Shown piece after piece: positions 56,337-64,000 of a DNA stretch of 64,000 bases. Every line of letters starts with the position of its first letter. The first letter of the stretch is position 1. The DNA comes from Nocardioides sp. JQ2195. GTDB lineage: Bacteria > Actinomycetota > Actinomycetes > Propionibacteriales > Nocardioidaceae. The notes beneath the pieces are model-generated. The model did not search any database. It saw only the letters and a program-made list of their open reading frames with translations, and was not told the DNA's origin. Location: positions 682,001 to 746,000 of the forward strand of contig NZ_CP050902.1 of assembly GCF_012272695.1 (NCBI RefSeq). The letters run 5' to 3'. The position numbers and the translations under genes are program-made.

Positions 56337-56856
56337 CCGCGTAGCCATGTGACCGCGAGCGTGGGGACGCCGACGAATCGCTGCCGCGGGGCCGTTCGTG
56401 GTCTACTCGGGGCCTTGACATCATGGCTCCGAGCCTCTCCGACGGACCGACCGGTGTGTTGTGCGGAGCACAACCCAATCGATTTGGTAAGTCGGGGTCG
56501 CGTCTGCCAAGATAGTCAGGTTGCTCCGGCGGGTTGCCGGGGTGCGACCAAACTTGACTACTGAATCGCGTCTCCAGTTCGTGAATCGGTGGTTGGCGTG
56601 CGGCCGCACCGATGAGGAGACCCGATCAGCTCGACGAACCCGTCGGGCGCCACCAGCAGAACCGCAGGATCCGAAGCCCCCAGGGGCTCAGGAACAAGGC
56701 ACAGTTGCGCAAAGCCAGCGCGACACGCCCGACCGCGGGGGTCGGTGGAGCAAGGGCGGAACGGACCCACCCGGGACCGTGTCGTGACAGAAGTTTGGTG
56801 AGTGGGACTGCACGCGGTACCCATACCGGTACTACAGACAAGGACGAGAGAGACCT
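56337..56856 (+). other. 520-bp leader region upstream of the S10 operon
   Basis: No gene is recognised here; short reading frames lack family features and codon bias. A GTTGTGC-N3-GCACAAC hairpin lies at 56458-56474. A putative promoter (TTGGTA 56484, CAAGAT 56508) is followed by about 340 bases before rpsJ. A second weak promoter candidate is TTGGTG (56795) with TACCCA (56818). The long leader is compatible with ribosomal-protein autoregulation, but no known leader motif was identified. Confidence 0.5.
56484..56513 (+). promoter_or_regulatory. Putative promoter of the S10 operon
   Basis: TTGGTA, an 18-bp spacer and CAAGAT lie about 345 bp before rpsJ. Confidence 0.4.
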
Positions 56857-57165
56857 ATGGCGGGACAGAAGATCCGCATCAGGCTCAAGGCCTATGACCA
56901 CGAGGTGATCGACACCTCGGCGCGGAAGATCGTGGACACCGTGACCCGTACGGGCGCGAAGGTGGCCGGCCCGGTGCCGTTGCCGACCGAGAAGAACGTC
57001 TACTGCGTCATTCGCTCGCCGCACAAGTACAAGGATTCCCGCGAGCACTTCGAGATGCGCACCCACAAGCGCCTCATCGACATCATTGACCCCACGCCGA
57101 AGACGGTCGACTCGCTCATGCGACTCGACCTGCCTGCGGGCGTCGACATCGAGATCAAGCTCTGA
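56857..57165 (+). CDS. rpsJ: Ribosomal protein uS10
   Basis: A complete 102-residue uS10 ([27 protein letters not shown]), also the NusE transcription antitermination partner. It opens the S10 operon after a long leader. AGAGAGAC is a weak ribosome-binding site before ATG. Confidence 0.99.
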   Translation: MAGQKIRIRLKAYDHEVIDTSARKIVDTVTRTGAKVAGPVPLPTEKNVYCVIRSPHKYKDSREHFEMRTHKRLIDIIDPTPKTVDSLMRLDLPAGVDIEIKL

Positions 57166-57176
57166 GGTCGCGAGTC

Positions 57177-57836
57177 ATGACTATTGAACACAACATCAAG
57201 GGCCTTCTGGGCACCAAGCTGGGCATGACCCAGACCTGGGACGAGAACAACAAGATCGTCCCCGTCACCGTGATCCAGGCGTCGACCAACGTCGTCACCC
57301 AGGTCCGCCAGCCCGAGACCGATGGCTACAACGCCATCCAGCTCGGCTTCGGCGAGATCGAGGGACGCAAGGTCACCAAGCCGTCCGCGGGCCACTTCGA
57401 GAAGGCCGGCGTCACGCCGCGTCGTCACGTCGTGGAGATCCGCACCGCTGACGCCGCGTCGTACTCCGTCGGCCAGGAGATCAGCCCCGAGCTGTTCGCC
57501 GCCGGCGAGGAGATCGACGTCACCGGCACCAGCAAGGGCAAGGGCTTCGCCGGTGTCATGAAGCGCCACGGCTTCCACGGTGTCTCTGCCTCCCACGGTG
57601 CCCACCGCAACCACCGCAAGCCCGGCTCGATCGGCGCCTGCGCCACCCCGGGTCGTGTCTTCAAGGGCATGCGCATGTCCGGCCGGATGGGTGGCGACAC
57701 GATCACCACCCAGAACGTCACGGTCCACGCCGTCGACGCCGAGAAGGGCCTCGTCCTGCTCAAGGGCGCCGTTCCCGGCCCCAAGGGCGGACTCGTCGTC
57801 CTGCGCTCGGCCGTGAAGAAGGAGGGCTCCAAGTGA
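57177..57836 (+). CDS. rplC: Ribosomal protein uL3
   Basis: A 219-residue uL3 with [16 protein letters not shown] and [33 protein letters not shown], which reaches the peptidyl-transferase centre. Length is normal. It overlaps the uL4 start by 4 bp (GTGA). Confidence 0.99.
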   Translation: MTIEHNIKGLLGTKLGMTQTWDENNKIVPVTVIQASTNVVTQVRQPETDGYNAIQLGFGEIEGRKVTKPSAGHFEKAGVTPRRHVVEIRTADAASYSVGQEISPELFAAGEEIDVTGTSKGKGFAGVMKRHGFHGVSASHGAHRNHRKPGSIGACATPGRVFKGMRMSGRMGGDTITTQNVTVHAVDAEKGLVLLKGAVPGPKGGLVVLRSAVKKEGSK

Positions 57837-58750
57837 GCGCCAACGCCAATGTCAAGGTCGTCAGCGTCGATCTGCCCGCTGAGATCTTCGACGTCCAGGT
57901 CAGCGTTCCGCTGATGCACCAGGTCGTCGTCGCCCAGCAGGCCGCCGCTCGTCAGGGCACGCACGCCACCAAGACCCGCGCCGACGTGCGCGGTGGTGGC
58001 CGCAAGCCCTACAAGCAGAAGGGCACCGGTCGCGCCCGCCAGGGCTCGACCCGCGCGCCCCAGTTCGCCGGCGGTGGCATCGTCCACGGCCCGCAGCCGC
58101 GTGACTACGACCAGCGGACGCCCAAGAAGATGAAGGCTGCCGCGCTCAAGGGTGCGCTGACCGACCGCGCGACCAACGGCCGCGTGCACGTCGTCGAGGC
58201 GCTGGTCTCGGGTGAGAAGCCCTCGACCCGCGACGCGATCGCCGCGCTGGCCTCGCTCAGCGACCGCGCTCGCTTCCTGGTCGTGCTCGAGCGGAGCGAC
58301 AGTCTCACCTGGCTCTCGCTGCGCAACGCCCCCGAGGTCCACATCCTCGCGGTCGACCAGCTGAACACCTACGACGTGCTCCTCTCGGACGACGTGGTCT
58401 TCACCAAGGGCGCCTTCGACGCCCTGGTGGCTGGCACGCCCAAGGGCAAGTCGGTCAAGGCTGTCGCCGCTGAGTCCGAGACCGTCGAGGCCCCGGCCGA
58501 GGTCACGTCGTTCGCCGCTGTCGCCGACGCCGACCACGCTGGCGGTGCGCAGCCGCTGGAGAACGGCGAGGCGCCCGAGGGCTACGAGGTCAAGGGCAAC
58601 AAGGACTCGATGAAGTTCCACGCCCCCGGTGGCCGCTGGTACGACGCCACGGTGGCCGAGGTCTGGTTCAAGACTGCCGCTGACGCCGAGGCCGCTGGCT
58701 TCGTCGAGGCCGGCAAGAAGGCCGCTGCCACTGAGGAGGACGACAAGTGA
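57833..58750 (+). CDS. rplD: Ribosomal protein uL4 with extra C-terminal domain
   Basis: The normal uL4 fold covers residues 1 to about 212 ([38 protein letters not shown]). It is followed by an acidic Ala/Glu linker (about 213-248) and a compact domain (about 250-295) with [30 protein letters not shown] and AAGF. That motif resembles a small domain seen in some actinobacterial proteins (NCBI calls a similar one the sunset domain; my match is from memory). At 305 residues it is about 90 longer than usual uL4. The rest of the operon is normal. It starts on the uL3 stop and overlaps rplW. Confidence 0.96.
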   Translation: MSANANVKVVSVDLPAEIFDVQVSVPLMHQVVVAQQAAARQGTHATKTRADVRGGGRKPYKQKGTGRARQGSTRAPQFAGGGIVHGPQPRDYDQRTPKKMKAAALKGALTDRATNGRVHVVEALVSGEKPSTRDAIAALASLSDRARFLVVLERSDSLTWLSLRNAPEVHILAVDQLNTYDVLLSDDVVFTKGAFDALVAGTPKGKSVKAVAAESETVEAPAEVTSFAAVADADHAGGAQPLENGEAPEGYEVKGNKDSMKFHAPGGRWYDATVAEVWFKTAADAEAAGFVEAGKKAAATEEDDK

Positions 58751-59052
58751 GCACCCTGCACAAGGACCACCGCGACATCCTGATCGCACCGGTCGTGTCC
58801 GAGAAGAGCTACGCCCTCCTCGACGCCAACAAGTACACCTTCATCGTGCGTCCCGACGCCAACAAGACCGAGATCAAGATCGCGGTCGAGAAGGTGTTCA
58901 ACGTCAAGGTGACGTCGGTCAACACGATCAACCGCCAGGGCAAGACGCGTCGTACCCGCTTCGGCATGGGCAAGCGCGCCGACACCAAGCGCGCCATCGT
59001 CAGCCTCGCTGAGGGCCACCGCATCGACATCTTCGGAGGACCGGTCTCCTGA
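58747..59052 (+). CDS. rplW: Ribosomal protein uL23
   Basis: A complete 101-residue uL23 ([43 protein letters not shown]). It sits at the tunnel exit and docks signal recognition particle and trigger factor. GTG start on the uL4 stop. Confidence 0.98.
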   Translation: MSTLHKDHRDILIAPVVSEKSYALLDANKYTFIVRPDANKTEIKIAVEKVFNVKVTSVNTINRQGKTRRTRFGMGKRADTKRAIVSLAEGHRIDIFGGPVS

Positions 59053-59084
59053 CCGGCGCCTTTCTAGCAGAGGACTGAGAGAGA

Positions 59085-59921
59085 ATGGCTATCCGCAAGT
59101 ACAAGCCGACCACGCCGGGCCGTCGTGGCTCGTCCGTGGCCGACTTCGTCGAGATCACCCGGACCACGCCGGAGAAGTCGCTGACCCGCCCGCTGCCCAA
59201 GAAGGGCGGCCGCAACAACCAGGGACGCATCACCACGCGTCACCAGGGTGGCGGTCACAAGCGTGCCTACCGCGTCATCGACTTCCGTCGCTACGACAAG
59301 GACGGCGTGCCGGCCACGGTCGCTCACATCGAGTACGACCCCAACCGCACCGCGCGCATCGCGCTCCTGCACTACGCCGACGGCGAGAAGCGCTACATCA
59401 TCGCGCCGCGCAGCCTGGAGCAGGGCACGGTCATCGAGGCCGGTCCCAATGCCGACATCAAGGCGGGCAACAACCTGCCGCTGCGCAACATCCCCGTCGG
59501 TACGACCATCCACTGTGTCGAGCTTCGCCCCGGCGGCGGCGCCAAGATCGCTCGTTCCGCGGGCATCTCGGCCCAGCTGGTCGCCAAGGAGGGCTCGCGC
59601 GCCACGCTGCGCATGCCGTCCGGCGAGATGCGTTTCGTCGACGTGCGCTGCCGCGCCACCATCGGTGAGGTCGGCAACGCCGAGCAGTCGAACATCAACT
59701 GGGGCAAGGCCGGCCGCATGCGCTGGAAGGGCAAGCGCCCGACCGTCCGCGGTGTCGTCATGAACCCGGTCGACCACCCGCACGGTGGTGGTGAGGGCAA
59801 GACGTCCGGTGGACGTCACCCCGTGTCCCCCTGGGGCAAGCCCGAGGGCCGCACTCGCAAGAGCAAGGCCTCCGACTCCCAGATCATCCGTCGTCGCAAG
59901 TCCGGCAAGGGTAGGAAGTAA
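59085..59921 (+). CDS. rplB: Ribosomal protein uL2
   Basis: A complete 278-residue uL2, with [43 protein letters not shown] and the C-terminal [23 protein letters not shown] active-centre loop. It binds 23S rRNA near the peptidyl-transferase site. Confidence 0.99.
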   Translation: MAIRKYKPTTPGRRGSSVADFVEITRTTPEKSLTRPLPKKGGRNNQGRITTRHQGGGHKRAYRVIDFRRYDKDGVPATVAHIEYDPNRTARIALLHYADGEKRYIIAPRSLEQGTVIEAGPNADIKAGNNLPLRNIPVGTTIHCVELRPGGGAKIARSAGISAQLVAKEGSRATLRMPSGEMRFVDVRCRATIGEVGNAEQSNINWGKAGRMRWKGKRPTVRGVVMNPVDHPHGGGEGKTSGGRHPVSPWGKPEGRTRKSKASDSQIIRRRKSGKGRK

Positions 59922-59926
59922 CCGAC

Positions 59927-60208
59927 ATGCCACGCAGCCTGAAGAAGGGCCCCTTCATCGACGACCACCTTCAGAAGAAGGTGGACGCCGAGAACGAGAA
60001 GGGCAGCCACAACGTCATCAAGACCTGGTCGCGCCGGTCGATGATTGTGCCCGACATGATCGGCCACACCATTGCCGTGCACGACGGCCGCAAGCACGTT
60101 CCCGTGTTCGTCACCGACTCCATGGTCGGTCACAAGCTCGGTGAATTTGCCCCGACCCGCACCTACCGCGGGCACGTGAAGGAAGACCGGAAGGGACGTC
60201 GTCGATGA
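59927..60208 (+). CDS. rpsS: Ribosomal protein uS19
   Basis: A complete 93-residue uS19 ([65 protein letters not shown]). It overlaps the uL22 start by 4 bp. Confidence 0.99.
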   Translation: MPRSLKKGPFIDDHLQKKVDAENEKGSHNVIKTWSRRSMIVPDMIGHTIAVHDGRKHVPVFVTDSMVGHKLGEFAPTRTYRGHVKEDRKGRRR

Positions 60209-60642
60209 GTGTCACAGAGCGCAAGCGCACCAGCGCCCGCCGCGAGTCGCTGCTCGGAGACCAGTCCGGAGCCTTCGCGAGCGCCCGCTTCGTGCGGATC
60301 ACCCCGATGAAGGCCCGCCGTGTCGTCGACATGGTTCGTGGGCTTCCCGTCGAGGATGCCCTCGCACTGCTGCAGTTCGCCCCGCAGGCGGCTGCCGAGA
60401 CCGTGTTCAAGATCCTCGAGAGCGCCGTCGCCAACGCCGAGACCACCGAGGGGCTGGACGCCGGTTCCCTGGTCGTGTCGGTCGCGATGGTCGACGAGGG
60501 TCCCACGATGAAGCGCTGGCGCCCGCGTGCGCAGGGCCGGGCCACCCGGATCAACAAGCGCACCAGCCACATCACCCTTGCTGTCCAGCCGGCGGACGTC
60601 GTCGCTGAGCAGAAGAACGTGAAGAAGGGACGGACTGCCTGA
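60205..60642 (+). CDS. rplV: Ribosomal protein uL22
   Basis: A 145-residue uL22 ([20 protein letters not shown] and the beta-hairpin [22 protein letters not shown] that lines the exit tunnel). The short C-terminal tail is [14 protein letters not shown]. It overlaps the rpsC start by one base. Confidence 0.99.
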   Translation: MSVTERKRTSARRESLLGDQSGAFASARFVRITPMKARRVVDMVRGLPVEDALALLQFAPQAAAETVFKILESAVANAETTEGLDAGSLVVSVAMVDEGPTMKRWRPRAQGRATRINKRTSHITLAVQPADVVAEQKNVKKGRTA

Positions 60643-61478
60643 TGGGGCAGAAAATCAACCCGAACGGCTTCCGCCTCGGCATCTCGACGGACCACAGGTC
60701 CCGTTGGTACGCCGACAAGCTGTACAAGTCGTACGTCGGCGAGGATGTCGCCATCCGCAAGCTGCTCTCCAAGGGCATGGAGCGGGCCGGCATCGCCAAG
60801 GTCGAGATCGAGCGCACCCGTGACCGCGTCCGTGTGGACATCCACACGGCCCGTCCGGGCATCGTGATCGGTCGCCGTGGCGCCGAGGCCGACCGCATCC
60901 GCGGCGAGCTCGAGAAGCTCACCGGCAAGCAGGTCCAGCTGAACATCCTCGAGGTCAAGAACCCCGAGATCGATGCTCAGCTCGTCGCCCAGGGAGTTGC
61001 CGAGCAGCTCTCCGGTCGTGTCCAGTTCCGTCGTGCCATGCGCAAGGCGATCCAGACCTCCATGCGCTCCGGCGCCAAGGGCATCCGGATCCAGTGCTCG
61101 GGCCGGCTGAACGGCGCGGAGATGTCTCGCACCGAGTTCTACCGCGAGGGTCGCGTGCCGCTGCACACCCTGCGTGCCGACATCGACTACGGCTTCTACG
61201 AGGCCCGCACCACCTTCGGTCGCATCGGCGTGAAGGTGTGGATCTACAAGGGCGAGGTCGCCGGCACCCGTGCCGAGCGCGAAGCCCAGGCTGCTGCCCG
61301 TGCCGGTGCCCCCGGCCGTGGTGGCCGTGGCGGCCGCGGTGGCGAGCGTCCGGGCCGCGGCTCGCGAGGCGACCGCCCCAACCGCTCGGACCGTTCGGCC
61401 AAGGCCGACGCGCCCGCTGTCGAGGCGACCGCAGCTCCCGCTGCCGAAACGACCACTGCTACCACTGGGGAGGCCTGA
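60642..61478 (+). CDS. rpsC: Ribosomal protein uS3 with Arg/Gly-rich tail
   Basis: A 278-residue uS3 ([16 protein letters not shown]-domain [31 protein letters not shown]). Residues beyond about 218 form a Gly/Arg-rich tail then an Ala/Thr run, an extension often seen in actinobacteria. uS3 guides mRNA entry in the 30S subunit. Confidence 0.98.
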   Translation: MGQKINPNGFRLGISTDHRSRWYADKLYKSYVGEDVAIRKLLSKGMERAGIAKVEIERTRDRVRVDIHTARPGIVIGRRGAEADRIRGELEKLTGKQVQLNILEVKNPEIDAQLVAQGVAEQLSGRVQFRRAMRKAIQTSMRSGAKGIRIQCSGRLNGAEMSRTEFYREGRVPLHTLRADIDYGFYEARTTFGRIGVKVWIYKGEVAGTRAEREAQAAARAGAPGRGGRGGRGGERPGRGSRGDRPNRSDRSAKADAPAVEATAAPAAETTTATTGEA

Positions 61479-61481
61479 GCC

Positions 61482-61901
61482 ATGTTGATGCCCCGTCGTG
61501 TCAAGCACCGCAAGCAGCACCACCCCAAGCGGACCGGTGCGGCCAAGGGTGGCACCCGTCTCAACTTCGGTGACTACGGTCTCCAGGCGGTCGAAGGCTC
61601 CTACGTGACCAACCGTCAGATCGAGTCGGCACGTATTGCCATGACTCGTCACATGAAGCGTGGCGGAAAGGTCTGGATCAACATCTACCCGGACCGCCCC
61701 CTGACCAAGAAGCCTGCCGAGACCCGCATGGGTTCCGGTAAGGGTTCCCCGGAGTGGTGGGTCGCCAACGTGAAGGCCGGCCGCGTCATGTTCGAACTCT
61801 CCGGCGTGGATGAGGTGACCGCTCGCGAGGCCATGCGCCTGGCGATGCACAAGCTCCCCATGAAGTGCCGGTTCATCTCGCGTGAGGCTGGTGAATTCTG
61901 A
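61482..61901 (+). CDS. rplP: Ribosomal protein uL16
   Basis: A complete 139-residue uL16 ([57 protein letters not shown]). It shapes the A-site tRNA pocket. It overlaps the uL29 start by one base. Confidence 0.99.
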   Translation: MLMPRRVKHRKQHHPKRTGAAKGGTRLNFGDYGLQAVEGSYVTNRQIESARIAMTRHMKRGGKVWINIYPDRPLTKKPAETRMGSGKGSPEWWVANVKAGRVMFELSGVDEVTAREAMRLAMHKLPMKCRFISREAGEF

Positions 61902-62149
61902 TGAGCACCGCATTTGAACTCGACGACCTGTCGGTCGACGACCTCGAGGCCAAGCTTCGGGAGGCCAAGGAGGAGCTGTTCAACCTCCGGTTCCAGGCGG
62001 CCACCGGCCAGCTGGACAGCCACGGCCGGCTTCGCCTGGTCAAGAAGGACATTGCCCGGATCTACACCGTGGTGCGTGAGCGCGAGCTCGGCATCCGCCA
62101 GGTCCCGGGTGCCAGCAATGAGGCCGAGAAGGATGGTGGCGCCGCATGA
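61901..62149 (+). CDS. rpmC: Ribosomal protein uL29
   Basis: A complete 82-residue uL29 ([33 protein letters not shown]). It sits next to uL23 at the tunnel exit. It overlaps the uS17 start by 4 bp. Confidence 0.98.
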   Translation: MSTAFELDDLSVDDLEAKLREAKEELFNLRFQAATGQLDSHGRLRLVKKDIARIYTVVRERELGIRQVPGASNEAEKDGGAA

Positions 62150-62424
62150 GCGACCAGACCGCAGTTGACGCAGAGCGCAAGAGCCGCAAGGTTCGTGAGG
62201 GCCTTGTGATCGGCGACAAGATGGACAAGACCGTTGTGGTCAGCGTCGAGGACCGTGTCAAGCACGCCCTCTACGGCAAGGTCATGCGCCGCAGCAGCAA
62301 GCTGAAGGTCCACGACGAGCAGAACGAGTGCGGCGTCGGCGACCGGGTCCTCATCATGGAGACCCGTCCGCTGTCGGCCACCAAGCGTTGGCGCCTGATC
62401 GAGATCCTCGAGAAGGCCAAGTGA
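62146..62424 (+). CDS. rpsQ: Ribosomal protein uS17
   Basis: A complete 92-residue uS17 ([71 protein letters not shown]). A 121-bp gap follows before rplN, marking the S10/spc operon boundary. Confidence 0.98.
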   Translation: MSDQTAVDAERKSRKVREGLVIGDKMDKTVVVSVEDRVKHALYGKVMRRSSKLKVHDEQNECGVGDRVLIMETRPLSATKRWRLIEILEKAK

Positions 62425-62545
62425 CCCCGGGCCGGGTCCAGCGCCCGGCCCCACCACGTTTCGAAATATCAGTTCGGCAAGGCTCACGCCCCGTAGGTCT
62501 CGGGATGGGCGATGAGAACCGGCACGACATTCAGGAGAAAACCCG

Positions 62546-62914
62546 ATGATCCAGCAGGAGTCGCGACTCAAGGTCGCCGACAACACCGGTGCGAAGGAGA
62601 TCCTTTGCATCCGTGTTCTCGGTGGATCTGGCCGGCGCTACGCCGGTATCGGCGACGTCATCGTTGCCACCGTCAAGGACGCGATCCCCGGTGGCAACGT
62701 CAAGAAGGGCGACGTCGTCAAGGCCGTTATCGTGCGCACCGTGAAGGAGCGCCGTCGTCAGGACGGTTCCTACATCAAGTTCGACGAGAACGCAGCAGTG
62801 ATCCTCAAGACGGACGGTGAGCCGCGCGGAACCCGCATCTTCGGCCCCGTCGGTCGCGAGCTGCGCGAGAAGAAGTTCATGAAGATCATCTCGCTTGCGC
62901 CGGAGGTGCTGTGA
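62546..62914 (+). CDS. rplN: Ribosomal protein uL14
   Basis: A complete 122-residue uL14 ([49 protein letters not shown]). First gene of the spc cluster; the 121-bp gap upstream has an AT-rich TTTCGAAATATCAG patch (near 62459-62472) that may carry a promoter. Confidence 0.99.
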   Translation: MIQQESRLKVADNTGAKEILCIRVLGGSGRRYAGIGDVIVATVKDAIPGGNVKKGDVVKAVIVRTVKERRRQDGSYIKFDENAAVILKTDGEPRGTRIFGPVGRELREKKFMKIISLAPEVL

Positions 62915-63270
62915 TGAGCAAGTCGCTGAACATCAAGAAGGGCGACACCGTCAAGGTGATCGCGGGCAAGGACAAGGGCGCCGAGGGCAAGGTCATCCAG
63001 GTGCTCCGCACCCAGGACCGTGTCATCGTCGAAGGCGTCAACCGCGTCAAGAAGCACGAGAAGGTCGTCAACCAGGGCAGTGGCAACACCGGTGGCATCG
63101 TGACCACCGAGGCCCCGATCCACGTGTCCAACGTGATGCTGGTCGAGGGTGACGGCGTCACCCGCGTCGGCTTCCGCCGTGACGAGGTCAGCAAGCGCCG
63201 TTCCGACGGCTCGACCTACACCGCTCAGCGCAGCGTTCGCGTCTCGCGCAAGACCGGTAAGGAAATCTGA
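62914..63270 (+). CDS. rplX: Ribosomal protein uL24
   Basis: A 118-residue uL24 ([47 protein letters not shown], a KOW domain). It starts early 50S assembly. ATG 62914 is seven bases after GGAGG; a GTG three bases upstream is the alternative. It overlaps the rplN stop. Confidence 0.98.
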   Translation: MSKSLNIKKGDTVKVIAGKDKGAEGKVIQVLRTQDRVIVEGVNRVKKHEKVVNQGSGNTGGIVTTEAPIHVSNVMLVEGDGVTRVGFRRDEVSKRRSDGSTYTAQRSVRVSRKTGKEI

Positions 63271-63271
63271 G

Positions 63272-63838
63272 ATGACTGAGACCCAGAACACCGCTCCGCG
63301 CTTCAAGACCCGCTACCGCGAGGAGATCCTTCCCGCGCTGCAGTCCGAGTTCGACATCAAGAACGTCATGCAGGTGCCCGGCCTGACCAAGATCGTGGTC
63401 AACATGGGTGTCGGCGAGGCGGCTCGCGACTCGAAGCTGATCGAGGGCGCGATCCGCGACCTCACCGCGATCACCGGCCAGAAGCCCCAGGTGACCAAGG
63501 CCCGCAAGTCCATCGCCCAGTTCAAGCTGCGCGAGGGCATGCCGATCGGTGCCCACGTCACGCTGCGTGGCGACCGCATGTGGGAGTTCCTCGACCGCCT
63601 GCTGTCGATCGCGCTGCCCCGCATCCGCGACTTCCGTGGCCTCAACGGCAACCAGTTCGACGGACGCGGCAACTACACCTTCGGTCTGACCGAGCAGGTC
63701 ATGTTCCACGAGATCGACCAGGACAAGATCGACCGGTCGCGCGGCATGGACATCACCGTGGTGACCACCGCGACCAACGACGACGAGGGTCGTGCGCTGC
63801 TCAAGCAGCTCGGATTCCCCTTCAAGGAGGGCAACTGA
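63272..63838 (+). CDS. rplE: Ribosomal protein uL5
   Basis: A 188-residue uL5 ([46 protein letters not shown]). It binds 5S rRNA in the central protuberance. ATG 63272 is two bases after the uL24 stop. Confidence 0.99.
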
Positions 63839-63840
63839 CA

Positions 63841-64000
63841 TGGCGAAGACCGCACTCAAGGTGAAGGCCGCTCGCAAGCCGAAGTTCGCTGTGCGTGGCT
63901 ACACCCGCTGCCAGCGCTGTGGCCGGCCCAAGGCCGTCTACCGCAAGTTCGGCCTCTGCCGGATCTGCCTGCGGGAGATGGCGCACCGGGGCGAGCTGCC
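63841..64000 (+). CDS. rpsZ: Ribosomal protein uS14, zinc-binding type (cut by window edge)
   Basis: The first 53 codons of the short zinc-type uS14: [20 protein letters not shown], then C24/C27 (CQRC) and C40/C43 (CRIC). The full protein is usually 61 residues, so eight codons and the stop lie beyond the window. Confidence 0.95.

Noticed and set aside
56349..56564. Small gene in the rpsJ leader
   Set aside because: No ribosome-binding site, no family resemblance and a codon pattern unlike the neighbours.

Overview
This window is high-GC actinobacterial DNA, most likely from Nocardioides or a close relative in the Nocardioidaceae. The evidence is a strongly G/C-biased third codon position, frequent GTG starts, a groEL without groES under tandem CIRCE operators, actinobacterial families (DUF3027, DUF2530, CGNR zinc finger, XPB-type helicase, RDD/FHA proteins) and many leaderless promoters in which TANNNT sits 6-7 nt before the start codon. 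The genus is an inference from gene content. No prophage, insertion sequence, CRISPR array, tRNA or rRNA was recognised.

Layout. 1-10 kb: a respiratory nitrate module, made of a truncated HTH regulator, a divergent hemerythrin/DUF2249 protein, the transporter narK, the overlapping narGHJI operon, and a second hemerythrin protein that overlaps narI. 9.7-14.1 kb: a cupin and ATP-grasp pair, groEL, a lipoprotein and a small Cys-containing protein, with three loci of a 22-bp tandem repeat. 14.1-24.1 kb: a molybdenum hydroxylase module. A MocA-like nucleotidyltransferase, a MoxR/CoxD ATPase, a CoxE VWA protein and XdhC/CoxI serve maturation; then come a GAF/winged-helix regulator and coxS-coxL-coxM-coxG. 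CoxL carries AYRGAGR, the form II signature, so CO need not be the substrate. 24.2-30 kb: an AlkB dioxygenase behind a perfect SOS box, an ABC exporter (ATPase plus FtsX/MacB permease), a GntR regulator and a CutC homologue. 30-34.4 kb (minus strand): an XPB-like helicase, a CGNR protein and a separate XPB N-terminal-like protein.

34.4-40.6 kb: a phosphothreonine-signalling cluster (PP2C phosphatase, FHA protein, RDD-FHA membrane protein) running into an ABC ATPase and permease; no kinase is present. 40.7-50.5 kb: a subtilase, a HAD phosphatase, a cold-shock-domain protein, two MFS transporters, DUF3027 and DUF2530 proteins, an AzgA-type purine permease and a MarR regulator. 50.6-54.9 kb: the str operon (rpsL-rpsG-fusA-tuf), closed by a strong terminator. 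55-56.3 kb: a Mug-type DNA glycosylase and trmB. 56.9-64 kb: the S10-spc ribosomal cluster from rpsJ to the start of the zinc-type uS14 gene, which runs off the window.

How it works together. The nar genes couple nitrate uptake to quinol-dependent nitrate reduction, and the flanking hemerythrins may deal with O2 or NO. The first half of the molybdenum module prepares cofactor for the CoxSLM hydroxylase, and CoxG may anchor it to the membrane. The most notable observations are the 22-bp repeats and the large palindromes that abut or form the 3' ends of genes, the SOS box on alkB, an extra C-terminal domain on ribosomal protein uL4, and the FHA/PP2C/ABC cluster with low-complexity tails in consecutive genes.
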